Part shown: piece after piece, positions 8,151 through 16,698 of the stretch | Layout: every line of letters begins with the position of its first letter | Position numbering within the stretch: position 1 is the stretch's first letter | Translations under genes and position numbers: made by a program | Notes under the pieces: model-generated | The model's database searches: none | What the model was told of the DNA's origin: nothing | What the model saw: only the letters and a program-made list of their open reading frames with translations | Assembly: GCA_947625735.1 (NCBI GenBank) | Contig: CANQPL010000008.1 | Location: forward strand, 1 to 64,000 | Source: an uncultured Clostridia bacterium | GTDB lineage: Bacteria; Bacillota; Clostridia; Oscillospirales; Ruminococcaceae | Direction of reading: 5' to 3' | DNA length: 64,000 nt

Positions 8151-10853
8151 TCATTCCTCAAAAGGAACATTGCTGCTTGTACCTGCTGTGCGGCTTATCC
8201 GCCATTCCTCCAGCATTTCAGGCGTCCAGAGTACCTGTCTCGGCTTTGCTCCGTCATAGGGACCTACAACGCCCATTTCGTCAAGCTCGTCCATAATACG
8301 GGCAGCACGGGCATATCCGAGTTTCAGTTTTCTCTGGAAATAGGAAACAGAAACCCCTGCACTTCCCGCATTTACGGCACATTCCACAGCACTTTCCACA
8401 ACCTTGTCATCGCTGTTGTCATAGGTTTTGCTGTCATCGGCGGGCTTTTCCTTTTCACCCTTTGGCTGCGGAATATTATTTTCGATCTCTTTCATGATAT
8501 CATCGGAGTATGTAACATCTCCTGCGCCGTTTTTGATAAAGTTGACAACGGCTGCGACCTCCTTATCAGAGGTAAAGGCGTTCTGAACACGGACAGGCTT
8601 TGGATATCCCGTAGGGAAATAGAGCAGGTCGCCGTTTCCTAAGAGTTTTTCTGCGCCGATCTCGTTGATTATGGAGCGGGAGTCAATGCCCGAAGCCACC
8701 TTCAATGCGATCCTTGACGGGATATTTGCCTTTATAAGACCTGTAATAACGTCCACAGTAGGACGCTGTGTAGCAATTATAAGGTGCATACCGGCAGCTC
8801 TTGCCATCTGTGCAAGGCGGCAGATGCTGTCCTCTACCTCTCCTGCGGCAGCCATCATCAGGTCGGCAAGCTCATCTATAACAATTACGATACGGGGCAT
8901 AGGATCTACCCCGTCTGTCTCAGCAGCCATTTCGTTATAGCCTTTAAGATCCCTTACATTGTTATCGGCAAACATTTTATATCGTTTGAGCATTTCCTGC
9001 ACCGCCCACGCCAGCGCACCGGCAGCCTTTTTGGGGTCGGTTACAACAGGGATAAGCAGATGAGGGATGCCGTCATAAATCTTAAATTCTACCACCTTCG
9101 GGTCAATGAGTACAAGCCGTACCTCATCAGGAGTGGCATTGTAAAGTATGCTCATGATTATCCCGTTTGTACACACAGATTTGCCTGAGCCTGTAGTTCC
9201 CGCAATTATAACGTGAGGGAGCTTTGCAATATCTCCCAGAATTATCTGACCGTCAATATTCTTGCCTACCGCAAAGGTGAGCTTGCTTTCGGCTTTATGA
9301 AATTCCTCGGTATCAAGCACATCACGCAGGGTGACAATATCCTTTATCTTATTAGGCACCTCAATACCCACTGCCGCTTTCCCCGGGATAGGCGCCTGTA
9401 TCCTTACACCCTCCGCCGCAAGGTTTAAGGCAATATCATCGGCAAGTCCTGTTATTTTGGAAATTTTAACTCCCGCATTCGGCTGGAGCTCATAGCGTGT
9501 GACAGTAGGCCCTCTGTGTATATCAACGATCCTTGTCATTACGCCGAAGCTTTTAAGAGTTTCTACAAGTGTATCGGCATTGGCTGTCATTTCGGCTTCG
9601 GCTTCTTCGGCGTTAAGCTCATTTGAGGACTTTTTCAGCAGCTCTATGGGCGGAATGACATATTCAATGGGAGCGGGAACATTCTCGGCTATCTCATTCT
9701 GAATATCCTTTGCAGTAGTCTCGGGCATATCCAGATCCTCATCATCGCCGATCTTATTTGATGCAAGCGTGGAACCCTTTGCTTTATCCTTTTTCCTGAG
9801 CAGTGAGGAGGGCTTGTTTTCTGTCTGCACAGGTGATGCTGTTTCCTCAGTTTGTTCCGCAGGTCTTTGGGCAGCCTTTTTGATGATAGATGCCAGATCA
9901 TCGCTGTTTTCCTTTGGTTTTTCTCCCGCAGCAGATCTTGCAGCGGCTTTTGCGGCAGCCTTCATAGCCTCCTTTTCATCAATTGAACGTGCTATCTCCT
10001 CTGCTTCAAGCTCTGTCTGAGACTTTGGCTTTTCGGGAACGGAGATCTCCTCAGGCTCTGTTTTTTTGCTGCCTATGGGTATAGGAATGTCTATTCTGAA
10101 ATTCTTGCGCTTTGCCTCTGCCACAGGCTCAGGTACATCTGCATTCGGAATAACATTTCCCGTCTGTACCTTTTGCTTCTGAGATTTTTTTTCGGCTTTT
10201 CTTGCTCCGGGAGGCGGGACAAAATCCTCTACCTCCTCATATTCGGGACGTGCGGCATCGGCTGCGGCAAAGATATTGCGGATAAATCTGAAAACATCTA
10301 CAACTGTCTTATTAGCTAACAGCATAACAAAAACAAATGTCAACAGCAATATTATTACTGCCGCACCTGTTTTGCCGAAAAGTTTCAGCAGAGGTATCCC
10401 CAGCACAACAGAAAAGAATCCCCCACCGTGAAAATCCTTTCCCCTCTCATACAGATCGGTTATCAGTCGCCCCAGAGTAATATTTGTTTCGGGAGGCTGT
10501 TCAAGAAAGATCTGTATCACAGCGCATACAATAAAAATCAGCATGACGCCCTGAATTACCTTTCCCACCACATCACGGCGGGTCTTGTCCGTTGCTATCA
10601 TTACAGAAGCATACAGCAGTATGGGCGGAACGAGTACAACGGCCACACCGAACAATCCGAGTATTAAATTATGGATCGCGAGCCATGCAGATTCTCCCTC
10701 CACAATGGCAAAGGCGGCAATAAGTACTCCCACTGCAAAAAGGATAGCAGACCAGAGTACCCTGTCATTTGCATTTTTTGCTTCTTGAGCCTTTTTTGAC
10801 GCCTCGGAGGATCTTTTAGATCCGGACGAACGCTTTTTCTGATTTGCTGCCAA
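8151..10853 (-). CDS. ftsK: DNA translocase FtsK/SpoIIIE
   Basis: A 900-residue septal DNA pump. About four membrane segments occupy residues 35-185, followed by a charged, low-complexity linker (about 205-400). The motor domain has Walker A GTTGSGKS near residue 551 and Walker B IVIVIDELADLM near 652. The last 65 residues are the winged-helix gamma domain, ending in PRQVLWTP-type sequence, that reads KOPS/SRS orientation signals. The start codon is TTG, seven bases after AGGAGAG; no ATG lies close enough to compete. Proximity of tepA matches the tepA-spoIIIE neighbourhood of Bacillus. Whether it acts in vegetative division, sporulation or both cannot be told. Confidence 0.95.
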   Translation of the reverse strand: MAANQKKRSSGSKRSSEASKKAQEAKNANDRVLWSAILFAVGVLIAAFAIVEGESAWLAIHNLILGLFGVAVVLVPPILLYASVMIATDKTRRDVVGKVIQGVMLIFIVCAVIQIFLEQPPETNITLGRLITDLYERGKDFHGGGFFSVVLGIPLLKLFGKTGAAVIILLLTFVFVMLLANKTVVDVFRFIRNIFAAADAARPEYEEVEDFVPPPGARKAEKKSQKQKVQTGNVIPNADVPEPVAEAKRKNFRIDIPIPIGSKKTEPEEISVPEKPKSQTELEAEEIARSIDEKEAMKAAAKAAARSAAGEKPKENSDDLASIIKKAAQRPAEQTEETASPVQTENKPSSLLRKKDKAKGSTLASNKIGDDEDLDMPETTAKDIQNEIAENVPAPIEYVIPPIELLKKSSNELNAEEAEAEMTANADTLVETLKSFGVMTRIVDIHRGPTVTRYELQPNAGVKISKITGLADDIALNLAAEGVRIQAPIPGKAAVGIEVPNKIKDIVTLRDVLDTEEFHKAESKLTFAVGKNIDGQIILGDIAKLPHVIIAGTTGSGKSVCTNGIIMSILYNATPDEVRLVLIDPKVVEFKIYDGIPHLLIPVVTDPKKAAGALAWAVQEMLKRYKMFADNNVRDLKGYNEMAAETDGVDPMPRIVIVIDELADLMMAAAGEVEDSICRLAQMARAAGMHLIIATQRPTVDVITGLIKANIPSRIALKVASGIDSRSIINEIGAEKLLGNGDLLYFPTGYPKPVRVQNAFTSDKEVAAVVNFIKNGAGDVTYSDDIMKEIENNIPQPKGEKEKPADDSKTYDNSDDKVVESAVECAVNAGSAGVSVSYFQRKLKLGYARAARIMDELDEMGVVGPYDGAKPRQVLWTPEMLEEWRISRTAGTSSNVPFEE

Positions 10854-10872
10854 TTTAAAACTCTCCTAAATT

Positions 10873-11763
10873 TTAATGGAAAAGATCTCTGATGTAGCTG
10901 CCCGAAATATGCTCAAAAGCTCCCACAGCGATAACTGCAATACCCAGAATAAAAGTGTAAACAGCAAAGATCTTGAAACGATCCGACTTCATAAGCATTT
11001 TTACAAGCACAATTGCAAAATATCCCGAAACACCTGCCACTGCCATTCCTATCAGGAGAGGAATAATGTCGGGAGCAGCCCCTGCACTTCCTAGACCCGG
11101 AAGCTCGGTAACTGCACTTGCAATAATAACGGGAATACCCAGAATAAAGCTGTATTCTACCGCATCTTCACGTCTTTGTCCCGAAATAAGTCCCGAAGAA
11201 ATAGTAGAACCCGAACGGGATACTCCCGGAAGAAGTGCCACTCCCTGAAAAAATCCGATAAACAGTGCATCTGGAACGGTAGTCTCCCCTGCTGTCTTGC
11301 CAATAAACCCGTACTCCGCATTTCGTTTGGAGCAGCGGTCGCCTAATGTGAGAAGCAACGCAGTGTACAGAAAGCATATTCCCTCAATAACAACATCATT
11401 ATCAGAAGAAACAGCGGTGAAAAAGTCCTTGAATATGTAGAAAATAAAAAGCGGCAGGATAGAAATAATTATCATCATTATCATGCGGCGATTGCCGTTC
11501 ATACTGTCCCACTTGAATTTTCCCGTAAACAGATCCTTCACAAATGCCAGTGCTTCAAGTATAAGCGCCCATATTTTCTGTCGGAAAGCAATAAACACCG
11601 CAAACAGCGTGCCGATATGAAGCGCAATGTTGGTAAACACAGCTTCTTCACCCTCAATGCCCGTGAAATGCTGGAAAAGAGAAAGATGTCCCGAGCTTGA
11701 CACGGGCAGAAATTCCGTAAGTCCCTGTATGATCCCCTGTAGGATCGCTTCAAAAATGCTCAT
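10873..11763 (-). CDS. uppP: Undecaprenyl-diphosphatase UppP (BacA)
   Basis: A 296-residue integral membrane enzyme that dephosphorylates undecaprenyl pyrophosphate to recycle the cell-wall lipid carrier and gives bacitracin tolerance. Both signature motifs are intact: EFLPVSSSGHL near residues 17-27 and LPGVSRSGST near 178-187. About seven to eight membrane helices are evident. It has AAAGGA upstream of ATG. It sits between tepA and ftsK in the same operon. Confidence 0.95.
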   Translation of the reverse strand: MSIFEAILQGIIQGLTEFLPVSSSGHLSLFQHFTGIEGEEAVFTNIALHIGTLFAVFIAFRQKIWALILEALAFVKDLFTGKFKWDSMNGNRRMIMMIIISILPLFIFYIFKDFFTAVSSDNDVVIEGICFLYTALLLTLGDRCSKRNAEYGFIGKTAGETTVPDALFIGFFQGVALLPGVSRSGSTISSGLISGQRREDAVEYSFILGIPVIIASAVTELPGLGSAGAAPDIIPLLIGMAVAGVSGYFAIVLVKMLMKSDRFKIFAVYTFILGIAVIAVGAFEHISGSYIRDLFH

Positions 11764-11824
11764 ATTTCTGTTCCTTTCTTTATCTTTTTAAGAGAGCTTT
11801 TTTCTCCTATGCACCCGAGTAAAT

Positions 11825-11873
11825 GACCTCCCCTGAGAATTGATAAATCATAATATAAATGTAAGGGGAGGTC
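11825..11873 (-). repeat. Inverted repeat between tepA and uppP
   Basis: GACCTCCCCT (11825-11834) and AGGGGAGGTC (11864-11873) form a perfect 10-bp stem around a 29-base loop. There is no T-run on either side, so it does not look like a terminator. It lies in the tepA-uppP spacer and could tune expression of uppP or process the mRNA. Confidence 0.55.
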
Positions 11874-11882
11874 TGATGCCGT

Positions 11883-12626
11883 TTAATCGGGATATCTCGG
11901 CTCTGTTGTCTCGATAAGGGTATAAAGGGCATCTATAGCATCGGAAAGTCCGCCAAGCCTGTCGATAAGTCCCTCTTTTACGGCAGTTTCGCCGTCAATG
12001 ACAGTACCCATATCCAGTACAAGCTCCCCTGTGTTCATCATAAGCTGTGAAAATTTTTCGGGAGAAATGCGGCTTTGTCTGCATACAAAATCTGTGATCC
12101 GTTTCTGCATGGCTTCAAAGTAGTTGAGCATCTGCGGCACTCCCAGCACAAGACCGTTCATTCTGACAGGGTGTATAGTCATAGTCGCACTGGGAACGAT
12201 ATATGATATCTTCGCAGACACAGCAAGCGGTACACCGATAGAATGACCGCCGCCCAGAACAACAGAAACTGTGGGGGTTTTCATTCCCGAAATAAGCTCT
12301 GCAATGGCAAGACCTGCTTCTACATCTCCGCCCACGGTATTAAGAATAATAAGCAATCCCTCTATTGATCTGTCCTGCTCTATAGCCACCAGTGCGGGCA
12401 TGATGTGTTCATATTTTGTGGTCTTGCTTGTAGGCGGAGATGCATAATGACCCTCGATCTGACCTATGATCGTCAGACAATGTATCAGATGCTTTGCATT
12501 TACCGATTCTGTCTCACCTGTTTTCTCGATAAGCTCTGCCTTATCGTTCATGTCGGGGGCATTATCCTCGTCGTTATTATCGTTATCCCTTTCGGCGGGA
12601 TCTCTGATAATTTCATTATTTTCCAT
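11883..12626 (-). CDS. tepA: TepA-like ClpP-family protease
   Basis: A 247-residue cytosolic serine protease of the ClpP/crotonase fold, in the translocation-enhancing protein TepA (YmfB) branch. The acidic N-terminus (residues 1-40) is followed by the ClpP fold. The nucleophile lies in GGGHSIGVPLA near residue 128, and a histidine in IHPVRMNG near 151 is the candidate base. TepA was linked to protein export and spore germination in Bacillus. It is first in the operon, with GGAGGAAGG upstream of ATG and a consensus promoter at 12699-12727. Confidence 0.9.
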   Translation of the reverse strand: MENNEIIRDPAERDNDNNDEDNAPDMNDKAELIEKTGETESVNAKHLIHCLTIIGQIEGHYASPPTSKTTKYEHIMPALVAIEQDRSIEGLLIILNTVGGDVEAGLAIAELISGMKTPTVSVVLGGGHSIGVPLAVSAKISYIVPSATMTIHPVRMNGLVLGVPQMLNYFEAMQKRITDFVCRQSRISPEKFSQLMMNTGELVLDMGTVIDGETAVKEGLIDRLGGLSDAIDALYTLIETTEPRYPD

Positions 12627-12698
12627 ACGATCCTTCCTCCTTTACCTGTCAATAGTATTAGAGGAAAAGGCTATAATATGCAAACGGACACTATTTTT

Positions 12699-12727
12699 AT
12701 TATACTACAGATCAAAGCCAATGTCAA
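12699..12727 (-). promoter_or_regulatory. Sigma-A promoter of the tepA-ftsK operon
   Basis: On the minus strand, TTGACA (12722-12727) and TATAAT (12699-12704) are separated by 17 bases, a perfect consensus. Transcription should start near 12692, leaving a 66-base leader before tepA. It probably drives the eight genes down to 2857. Confidence 0.88.
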
Positions 12728-12856
12728 ACAAATTTTGTAATTTATTGAATTGTTAAAAAAAATTTTCCTTTTGTTTTTATTTTAATACCATTTAAAAGGA
12801 TAAAATCAGAATATACTGCGCTTTAAAATAACCTCTGTTTTCGTGTCAACAAAGCA

Positions 12857-12900
12857 AACCGGCTTTCCGCTGACGAAAAATCATCAACGGAAAGCCGGTT
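12857..12900 (-). terminator. Terminator of the sigma/anti-sigma operon
   Basis: A perfect 13-bp stem (AACCGGCTTTCCG / CGGAAAGCCGGTT) with an 18-base loop. Its minus-strand tail reads TTTGCTTTGTT. It ends the transcript of the genes at 12935-14880 before the tepA promoter. Confidence 0.75.
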
Positions 12901-12934
12901 TTATGTTGTAAAGATCGGTTCGGGTAAGCAGTTT

Positions 12935-14341
12935 TCATTCTGTAGGATCGCTGTCCGGAACATCAATGTTGACCTCAACAGGTCCGTTTATATCAAAAAA
13001 GCGGCAATATACAGGATCTGTGGAACAGGTAGCGATAGTTTTGTTTTCTTTTTCCGTCTGATCCTGTTCCGATGTCGTACCAGACTCAATATACGGCTCA
13101 TACTCATAGACAATGTCGCCCACATTAACAAGTGAAGATTCCACGCCGGTAAATACGATAAGCTCGGGACTTTCCGTGTACACCTCAGATCTGCGATAGA
13201 TAGATATTGTTAAATCTCCATTCAGATTTTCTCCCGAATATATCACTTTCCCCATCTGGATCTGAGGACGCAGAGTAAAATATTTTTCGTTTTCGAGAAC
13301 TACCGTTGTTTTGTCTGTGTTCCCATCGTCATTTACATAATAATCGACGCTTTCATATTCCGGACCGTTATCCGAAAAATCGAAAAAGGAGCTGAGATTT
13401 TTTTCGGAGGCATATTGATTTTCCGTATTCCTGATATGACTAATATAATAGCCGCTTTCAAGCAAAAGCTGCTCGACTTTTTCCATCATCGGTTCATCGG
13501 ACAGCCCGACCGTATAGGGGAGCTTAAAATTATCCATATCCATTTCAACGGGTGAAATATTATCCGCAAGACTTCCGCTTGTCTCGCTTACAAGCCAGCC
13601 GTATTCGGTCTTACGTATCGGGAAGAAGGCGTTATTGTCCATTATTACATATTTTTCGTCATTATCAGATACGAATTTTAAAGGGAGAATGTACTCATTT
13701 CCTGCCTGTAGCTCCACATAAGCCTGCGGCATATCCGAGGACGCTTCGGGAGCTGAAACAGTCGCTACAGATGAGCTTGAAAGAGCAGATGCCTCATTTG
13801 AATAGTCAGATTGAAGATTTATAATGCTTTCCTCGGGGTGCAGCATATAAACTACCGTTCCGTCATCTGAAAGCTCCTTTTTTATCATCACTGCCCTTAA
13901 AATCATATCTGCATTAATGTACGCATCAGACGTCCATTCGCTTTCAAAGATCAGTGAATCGGCGACAGGCTCATAGCATTCGGTCAATTCGTAATCAAAT
14001 CTGCTTACAAATTCGGAATACTTGTGATATCCGCTTTCATCAGATGAAAGGGCTTCTTCCGACATAATTTCCTGTGTAATGTCGGTATCCTCCACAGATG
14101 CATTCTCCCCTATGCTGACAGGAATGCCCGCTTCGTTAAGAAAGGATATCCCGAATACCGCTGCCGCAATGACCGCCGCAACAGAGGCACTCATTGTAAA
14201 TGCCTTTCTCTTATGATTCACAGCCCGTATCTTCTTTTTAGTCATGAGCTGACCTTCCTCAAAGCTGAAAAGGTTATCAAATCCGGCAGGAGCCCCCGCA
14301 TTTCTGTCAAACTGATCGATATATTTTTTGTTCCTGCTCAT
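12935..14341 (-). CDS. Probable anti-sigma factor with extracytoplasmic domain
   Basis: A 468-residue single-pass membrane protein. The N-terminal 47 residues are cytoplasmic and basic, a hydrophobic helix spans about residues 48-68, and about 400 acidic residues follow outside, rich in Ser, Glu and Tyr. I recognise no domain in the outer part. It is called an anti-sigma factor because its start overlaps the stop of the ECF sigma gene (ATGA) and its topology fits. No zinc-binding ZAS motif (HxxxCxxC) is visible in the N-terminus, so it is an atypical one. The outer domain is presumably the sensor. Confidence 0.7.
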   Translation of the reverse strand: MSRNKKYIDQFDRNAGAPAGFDNLFSFEEGQLMTKKKIRAVNHKRKAFTMSASVAAVIAAAVFGISFLNEAGIPVSIGENASVEDTDITQEIMSEEALSSDESGYHKYSEFVSRFDYELTECYEPVADSLIFESEWTSDAYINADMILRAVMIKKELSDDGTVVYMLHPEESIINLQSDYSNEASALSSSSVATVSAPEASSDMPQAYVELQAGNEYILPLKFVSDNDEKYVIMDNNAFFPIRKTEYGWLVSETSGSLADNISPVEMDMDNFKLPYTVGLSDEPMMEKVEQLLLESGYYISHIRNTENQYASEKNLSSFFDFSDNGPEYESVDYYVNDDGNTDKTTVVLENEKYFTLRPQIQMGKVIYSGENLNGDLTISIYRRSEVYTESPELIVFTGVESSLVNVGDIVYEYEPYIESGTTSEQDQTEKENKTIATCSTDPVYCRFFDINGPVEVNIDVPDSDPTE

Positions 14342-14880
14342 ATTGATCCCTCCTTTAAAAAGGCTTTAAGATGCTCTCTGCCACGCATAATACGTACCCT
14401 GATCGTAGATTCATTTATTTTTAAAAGCTTGGATATTTCAGCAACGGAACAGCCCTCATAATAAAACAGGTGCAAAGGTATACGCTCTTTATCGGGGAGC
14501 CGCATTACATGAATGAACAGATCGGATTCCTCCCCGAAATTTTCTTCATAGGAAATTTCATCAATATCATCGGAAAAAAATGTTCTGGAAAACCACCCTG
14601 ATTTTTTTATGGTTTTACAGGTGTTATAGGTTACTGTAAGCAGCCATGACCTGATCGCCGAATCATCTATCTCCTCCATATGCTGATAGAATTTAAGAAA
14701 AACCTCCTGCAAAACATCATTGGCGTCTGCCTGATTTTTCATGCAGCTGAATGCAGCCGCATAGACCGTACCCTTAAAAGCCTCAAACGATCCTCTGAAT
14801 TTCTGCTGTGCCGCAATATCGCTGCTCATATTCTTTGCTTCACCCCCGAAAAACCTGTTATCACTGATTGCATAATCCAT
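14338..14880 (-). CDS. ECF-type RNA polymerase sigma factor
   Basis: A roughly 180-residue group 4 sigma factor. Region 2 is seen as FEAFKGTVYAAAFSCMKN then ANDVLQEVFLKFYQ, and region 4 as CSVAEISKLLKINESTIRVR followed by a basic recognition helix. No sigma-70 regions 1.1 or 3 are present. The start is uncertain: ATG at 14892 touches its own AGAAGGA, ATG at 14880 is twelve bases from it, and ATG at 14829 follows GGGGGTGA by ten bases. It is cotranscribed with the membrane protein next to it. Confidence 0.85.
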   Translation of the reverse strand: MDYAISDNRFFGGEAKNMSSDIAAQQKFRGSFEAFKGTVYAAAFSCMKNQADANDVLQEVFLKFYQHMEEIDDSAIRSWLLTVTYNTCKTIKKSGWFSRTFFSDDIDEISYEENFGEESDLFIHVMRLPDKERIPLHLFYYEGCSVAEISKLLKINESTIRVRIMRGREHLKAFLKEGSI

Positions 14881-14892
14881 TCTGAACACCAT

Positions 14893-15137
14893 TCCTTCTG
14901 TCGGGTCATTTCCTTTTCTGTATATATAACTGTTTAATGCCTGAAAACATTTCAGATATTTTGTATATTTTTTGTTAAATTTTTAATATTATGCATAATT
15001 GCATTTATAACGGGATTTTTTAGTTAAATAATTCAAAATCGTTGTGTTTTTGTATAAAATATACAGTTTGTTTTTAGTAAAAGCATATGAATTTTACACC
15101 ATTTTTTTTATTTTTACAATAAAATTTGAATTACCTA
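14893..15137. other. AT-rich divergent intergenic region
   Basis: This gap separates the sigma factor gene from the plus-strand gene at 15229. It is AT-rich with no ORF. A small palindrome CTGAAA-ACA-TTTCAG at 14941-14955 lies about 60 bases before the sigma start and could be an operator. No sigma-A consensus pair was found for the minus strand, as expected if the sigma gene is autoregulated. Confidence 0.4.
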
Positions 15138-15166
15138 TTGCAATTTAAAAAGAAATATGATATAAT
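15138..15166 (+). promoter_or_regulatory. Sigma-A promoter of the 15229 gene
   Basis: TTGCAA (15138-15143) and TATAAT (15161-15166) are 17 bases apart. The leader contains the short palindrome GAGCTTAGCTC around 15185-15196. Confidence 0.75.
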
Positions 15167-15228
15167 ATATAAATGAACAAGTAAGAGCTTAGCTCATTAT
15201 AATATATCATTAAGGAAGGAAGATGTTT

Positions 15229-15759
15229 ATGGCTACTTCGGTAACTACTATCTATAATATTGATGAAGCTATTGACAGAAAATTTATCGTTACAAAAACA
15301 ATAGGAAGTAATCAGGCAAAAGCAGGTACCTTAGTACATATCATGGATGCAAGACAGGATTCAAAGGGTATTCATGTAGATTACAGAGTAACCTCTTCAG
15401 GTCAGGATTTTACTATCAGATTTGAAAATCTTAAGCAATTTACAAGCTGGGCTACTCTTGATACATTTATTGCCCGCTATTATGATTTTCTCAGTGCAAA
15501 GGATCTTCAGTATTATATCAAGGTCACCAACAGAACATTTGCATCTTTCTGTGTTCCTATCATTGCAGTAGCCCTTGTTATCATCTGGATAATAGCTATT
15601 GCAGCTATCGGATCGACCACAGGTATTATTGTAGGTGCTATCCTTTCAGTAATTGCTATCGGTGTTACGGTCTTTATTTACACATCGCAGAAGAATAATT
15701 TCATGGTAAAGCTGTACGGTAAGGTAAGTACAGGTGCATGGGGTATTGCTTTGAAGTAA
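15229..15759 (+). CDS. Small membrane protein of unknown function
   Basis: A 176-residue protein. Residues 1-100 are soluble and mixed alpha/beta (including KAGTLVHIMDA, then DYRVTSSGQDFTIRF). Two hydrophobic segments follow near residues 107-128 and 132-150, and a short tail ends the protein. AAGGAAGGA lies eight bases before the ATG at 15229, which is preferred over the ATG at 15223. It is monocistronic, with its own promoter and a following hairpin. No family is recognised. Its codon use (many AT-ending codons) is lower in GC than its neighbours. Confidence 0.75.
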   Translation: MATSVTTIYNIDEAIDRKFIVTKTIGSNQAKAGTLVHIMDARQDSKGIHVDYRVTSSGQDFTIRFENLKQFTSWATLDTFIARYYDFLSAKDLQYYIKVTNRTFASFCVPIIAVALVIIWIIAIAAIGSTTGIIVGAILSVIAIGVTVFIYTSQKNNFMVKLYGKVSTGAWGIALK

Positions 15760-15800
15760 AAGGTAGACGGGGTTCTTAAAATATAGATAATGCGTGGGTA

Positions 15801-15833
15801 AGCCATGAGATGAATTGTATTCTTCTCATGGCT
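15801..15833 (+). terminator. Probable terminator after the 15229 gene
   Basis: AGCCATGAGA and TCTCATGGCT form a perfect 10-bp stem with a 13-base loop, followed by TTATTGATG. The T-tail is weak, but the position after the stop codon fits. Confidence 0.55.
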
Positions 15834-15878
15834 TTATTGATGAGCAGACAGTTTATTATGAGTCATGACCGTAAATTA

Positions 15879-15903
15879 ACGCCGACAGGTTTTCTGTCGG
15901 CGT
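15879..15903 (-). terminator. Terminator of the TerY-P operon
   Basis: ACGCCGACAG and CTGTCGGCGT form a perfect 10-bp, GC-rich stem with a five-base loop, right after the stop of the 15908 gene. The minus-strand tail is TTAATTTACGG; the plus-strand tail AAAATTATCTTTT suggests that it may also work for the convergent gene. Confidence 0.7.
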
Positions 15904-15907
15904 AAAA

Positions 15908-16672
15908 TTATCTTTTCCAGAAGCTGAAATTTGATTTTGTCATCTTTTTTCTTTCCTTAGCCTGCTTGAGAAGCTCCTCTTTGGACATTGCGGGAGCTTT
16001 TTCGGGCTGTGATGTCTGAACAGGAGCGCCAACGGGAACATCAGAAGTGGGGTTATCATTATTCTGAGCATTCTCCCCTGCCTGAGCAGCTTTTCTCTGA
16101 TCTTCTGCAAAGGTTCTTACCTCTGACGGAGCTTCTTCATCAGATGCAGAAGCATTAAAGGGATTGCTTTCATCTATAACGATCCTCTTTGCATACTCGA
16201 CAGGTGCGCCAAGGGCAGATGATGAAGCCGCAGGAGCATCATCAAAATCAAAACCGCTGAACATATCATTTGCATCAGAGGACGTTCCGAATCTGATATT
16301 CATAGCGGATACAGCTTTATCAGGCTCGGTTACAATTGCACAGCTGTTATTTTCCTGATCCATACCGAAAAGCATATCAAGACATTCACCGCACGGCTGA
16401 ATAATGCTGTTATCCTTTACCTGAACGGTGATCATCTGTCTAACTTTCATCTGTCCTGCTGACTTCATTAACATAAGCAATGCGGCTTCTGCATGGATCG
16501 CTTCGATTTTTCCGCCTGTGATCCTGACGCTTGTCACTCCGGTAAAGAGTTCGTTCTTTTCATTAACGGCAAGACAGATCGCAGCATGGGGATCAGAAAC
16601 AAAATTGGGCTTTTCTGCCTTGAGCTTGTTTATATACTCCTTGGCAGAATCATACAGGTCATTTATTTTCAT
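15908..16672 (-). CDS. Cytidine-deaminase-fold protein of the TerY-P cluster
   Basis: A 254-residue protein. Residues 1-135 have the zinc-dependent cytidine deaminase fold, with HAEAALLM (zinc His and catalytic Glu) and PCGECLDML (two zinc Cys). The remainder is a low-complexity Ala/Ser/Asn/Pro tail ending in a lysine-rich helix. The longer GTG start at 16681 is rejected for ATG at 16672, eight bases after GGG. It is last in the operon with the PP2C, VWA and kinase genes. The active site looks complete, so a nucleoside or nucleotide substrate is plausible. A conventional salvage cytidine deaminase would lack the 120-residue tail. Confidence 0.78.
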   Translation of the reverse strand: MKINDLYDSAKEYINKLKAEKPNFVSDPHAAICLAVNEKNELFTGVTSVRITGGKIEAIHAEAALLMLMKSAGQMKVRQMITVQVKDNSIIQPCGECLDMLFGMDQENNSCAIVTEPDKAVSAMNIRFGTSSDANDMFSGFDFDDAPAASSSALGAPVEYAKRIVIDESNPFNASASDEEAPSEVRTFAEDQRKAAQAGENAQNNDNPTSDVPVGAPVQTSQPEKAPAMSKEELLKQAKERKKMTKSNFSFWKR

Positions 16673-16698
16673 AATATACACCCGATCTCTATAATAAT

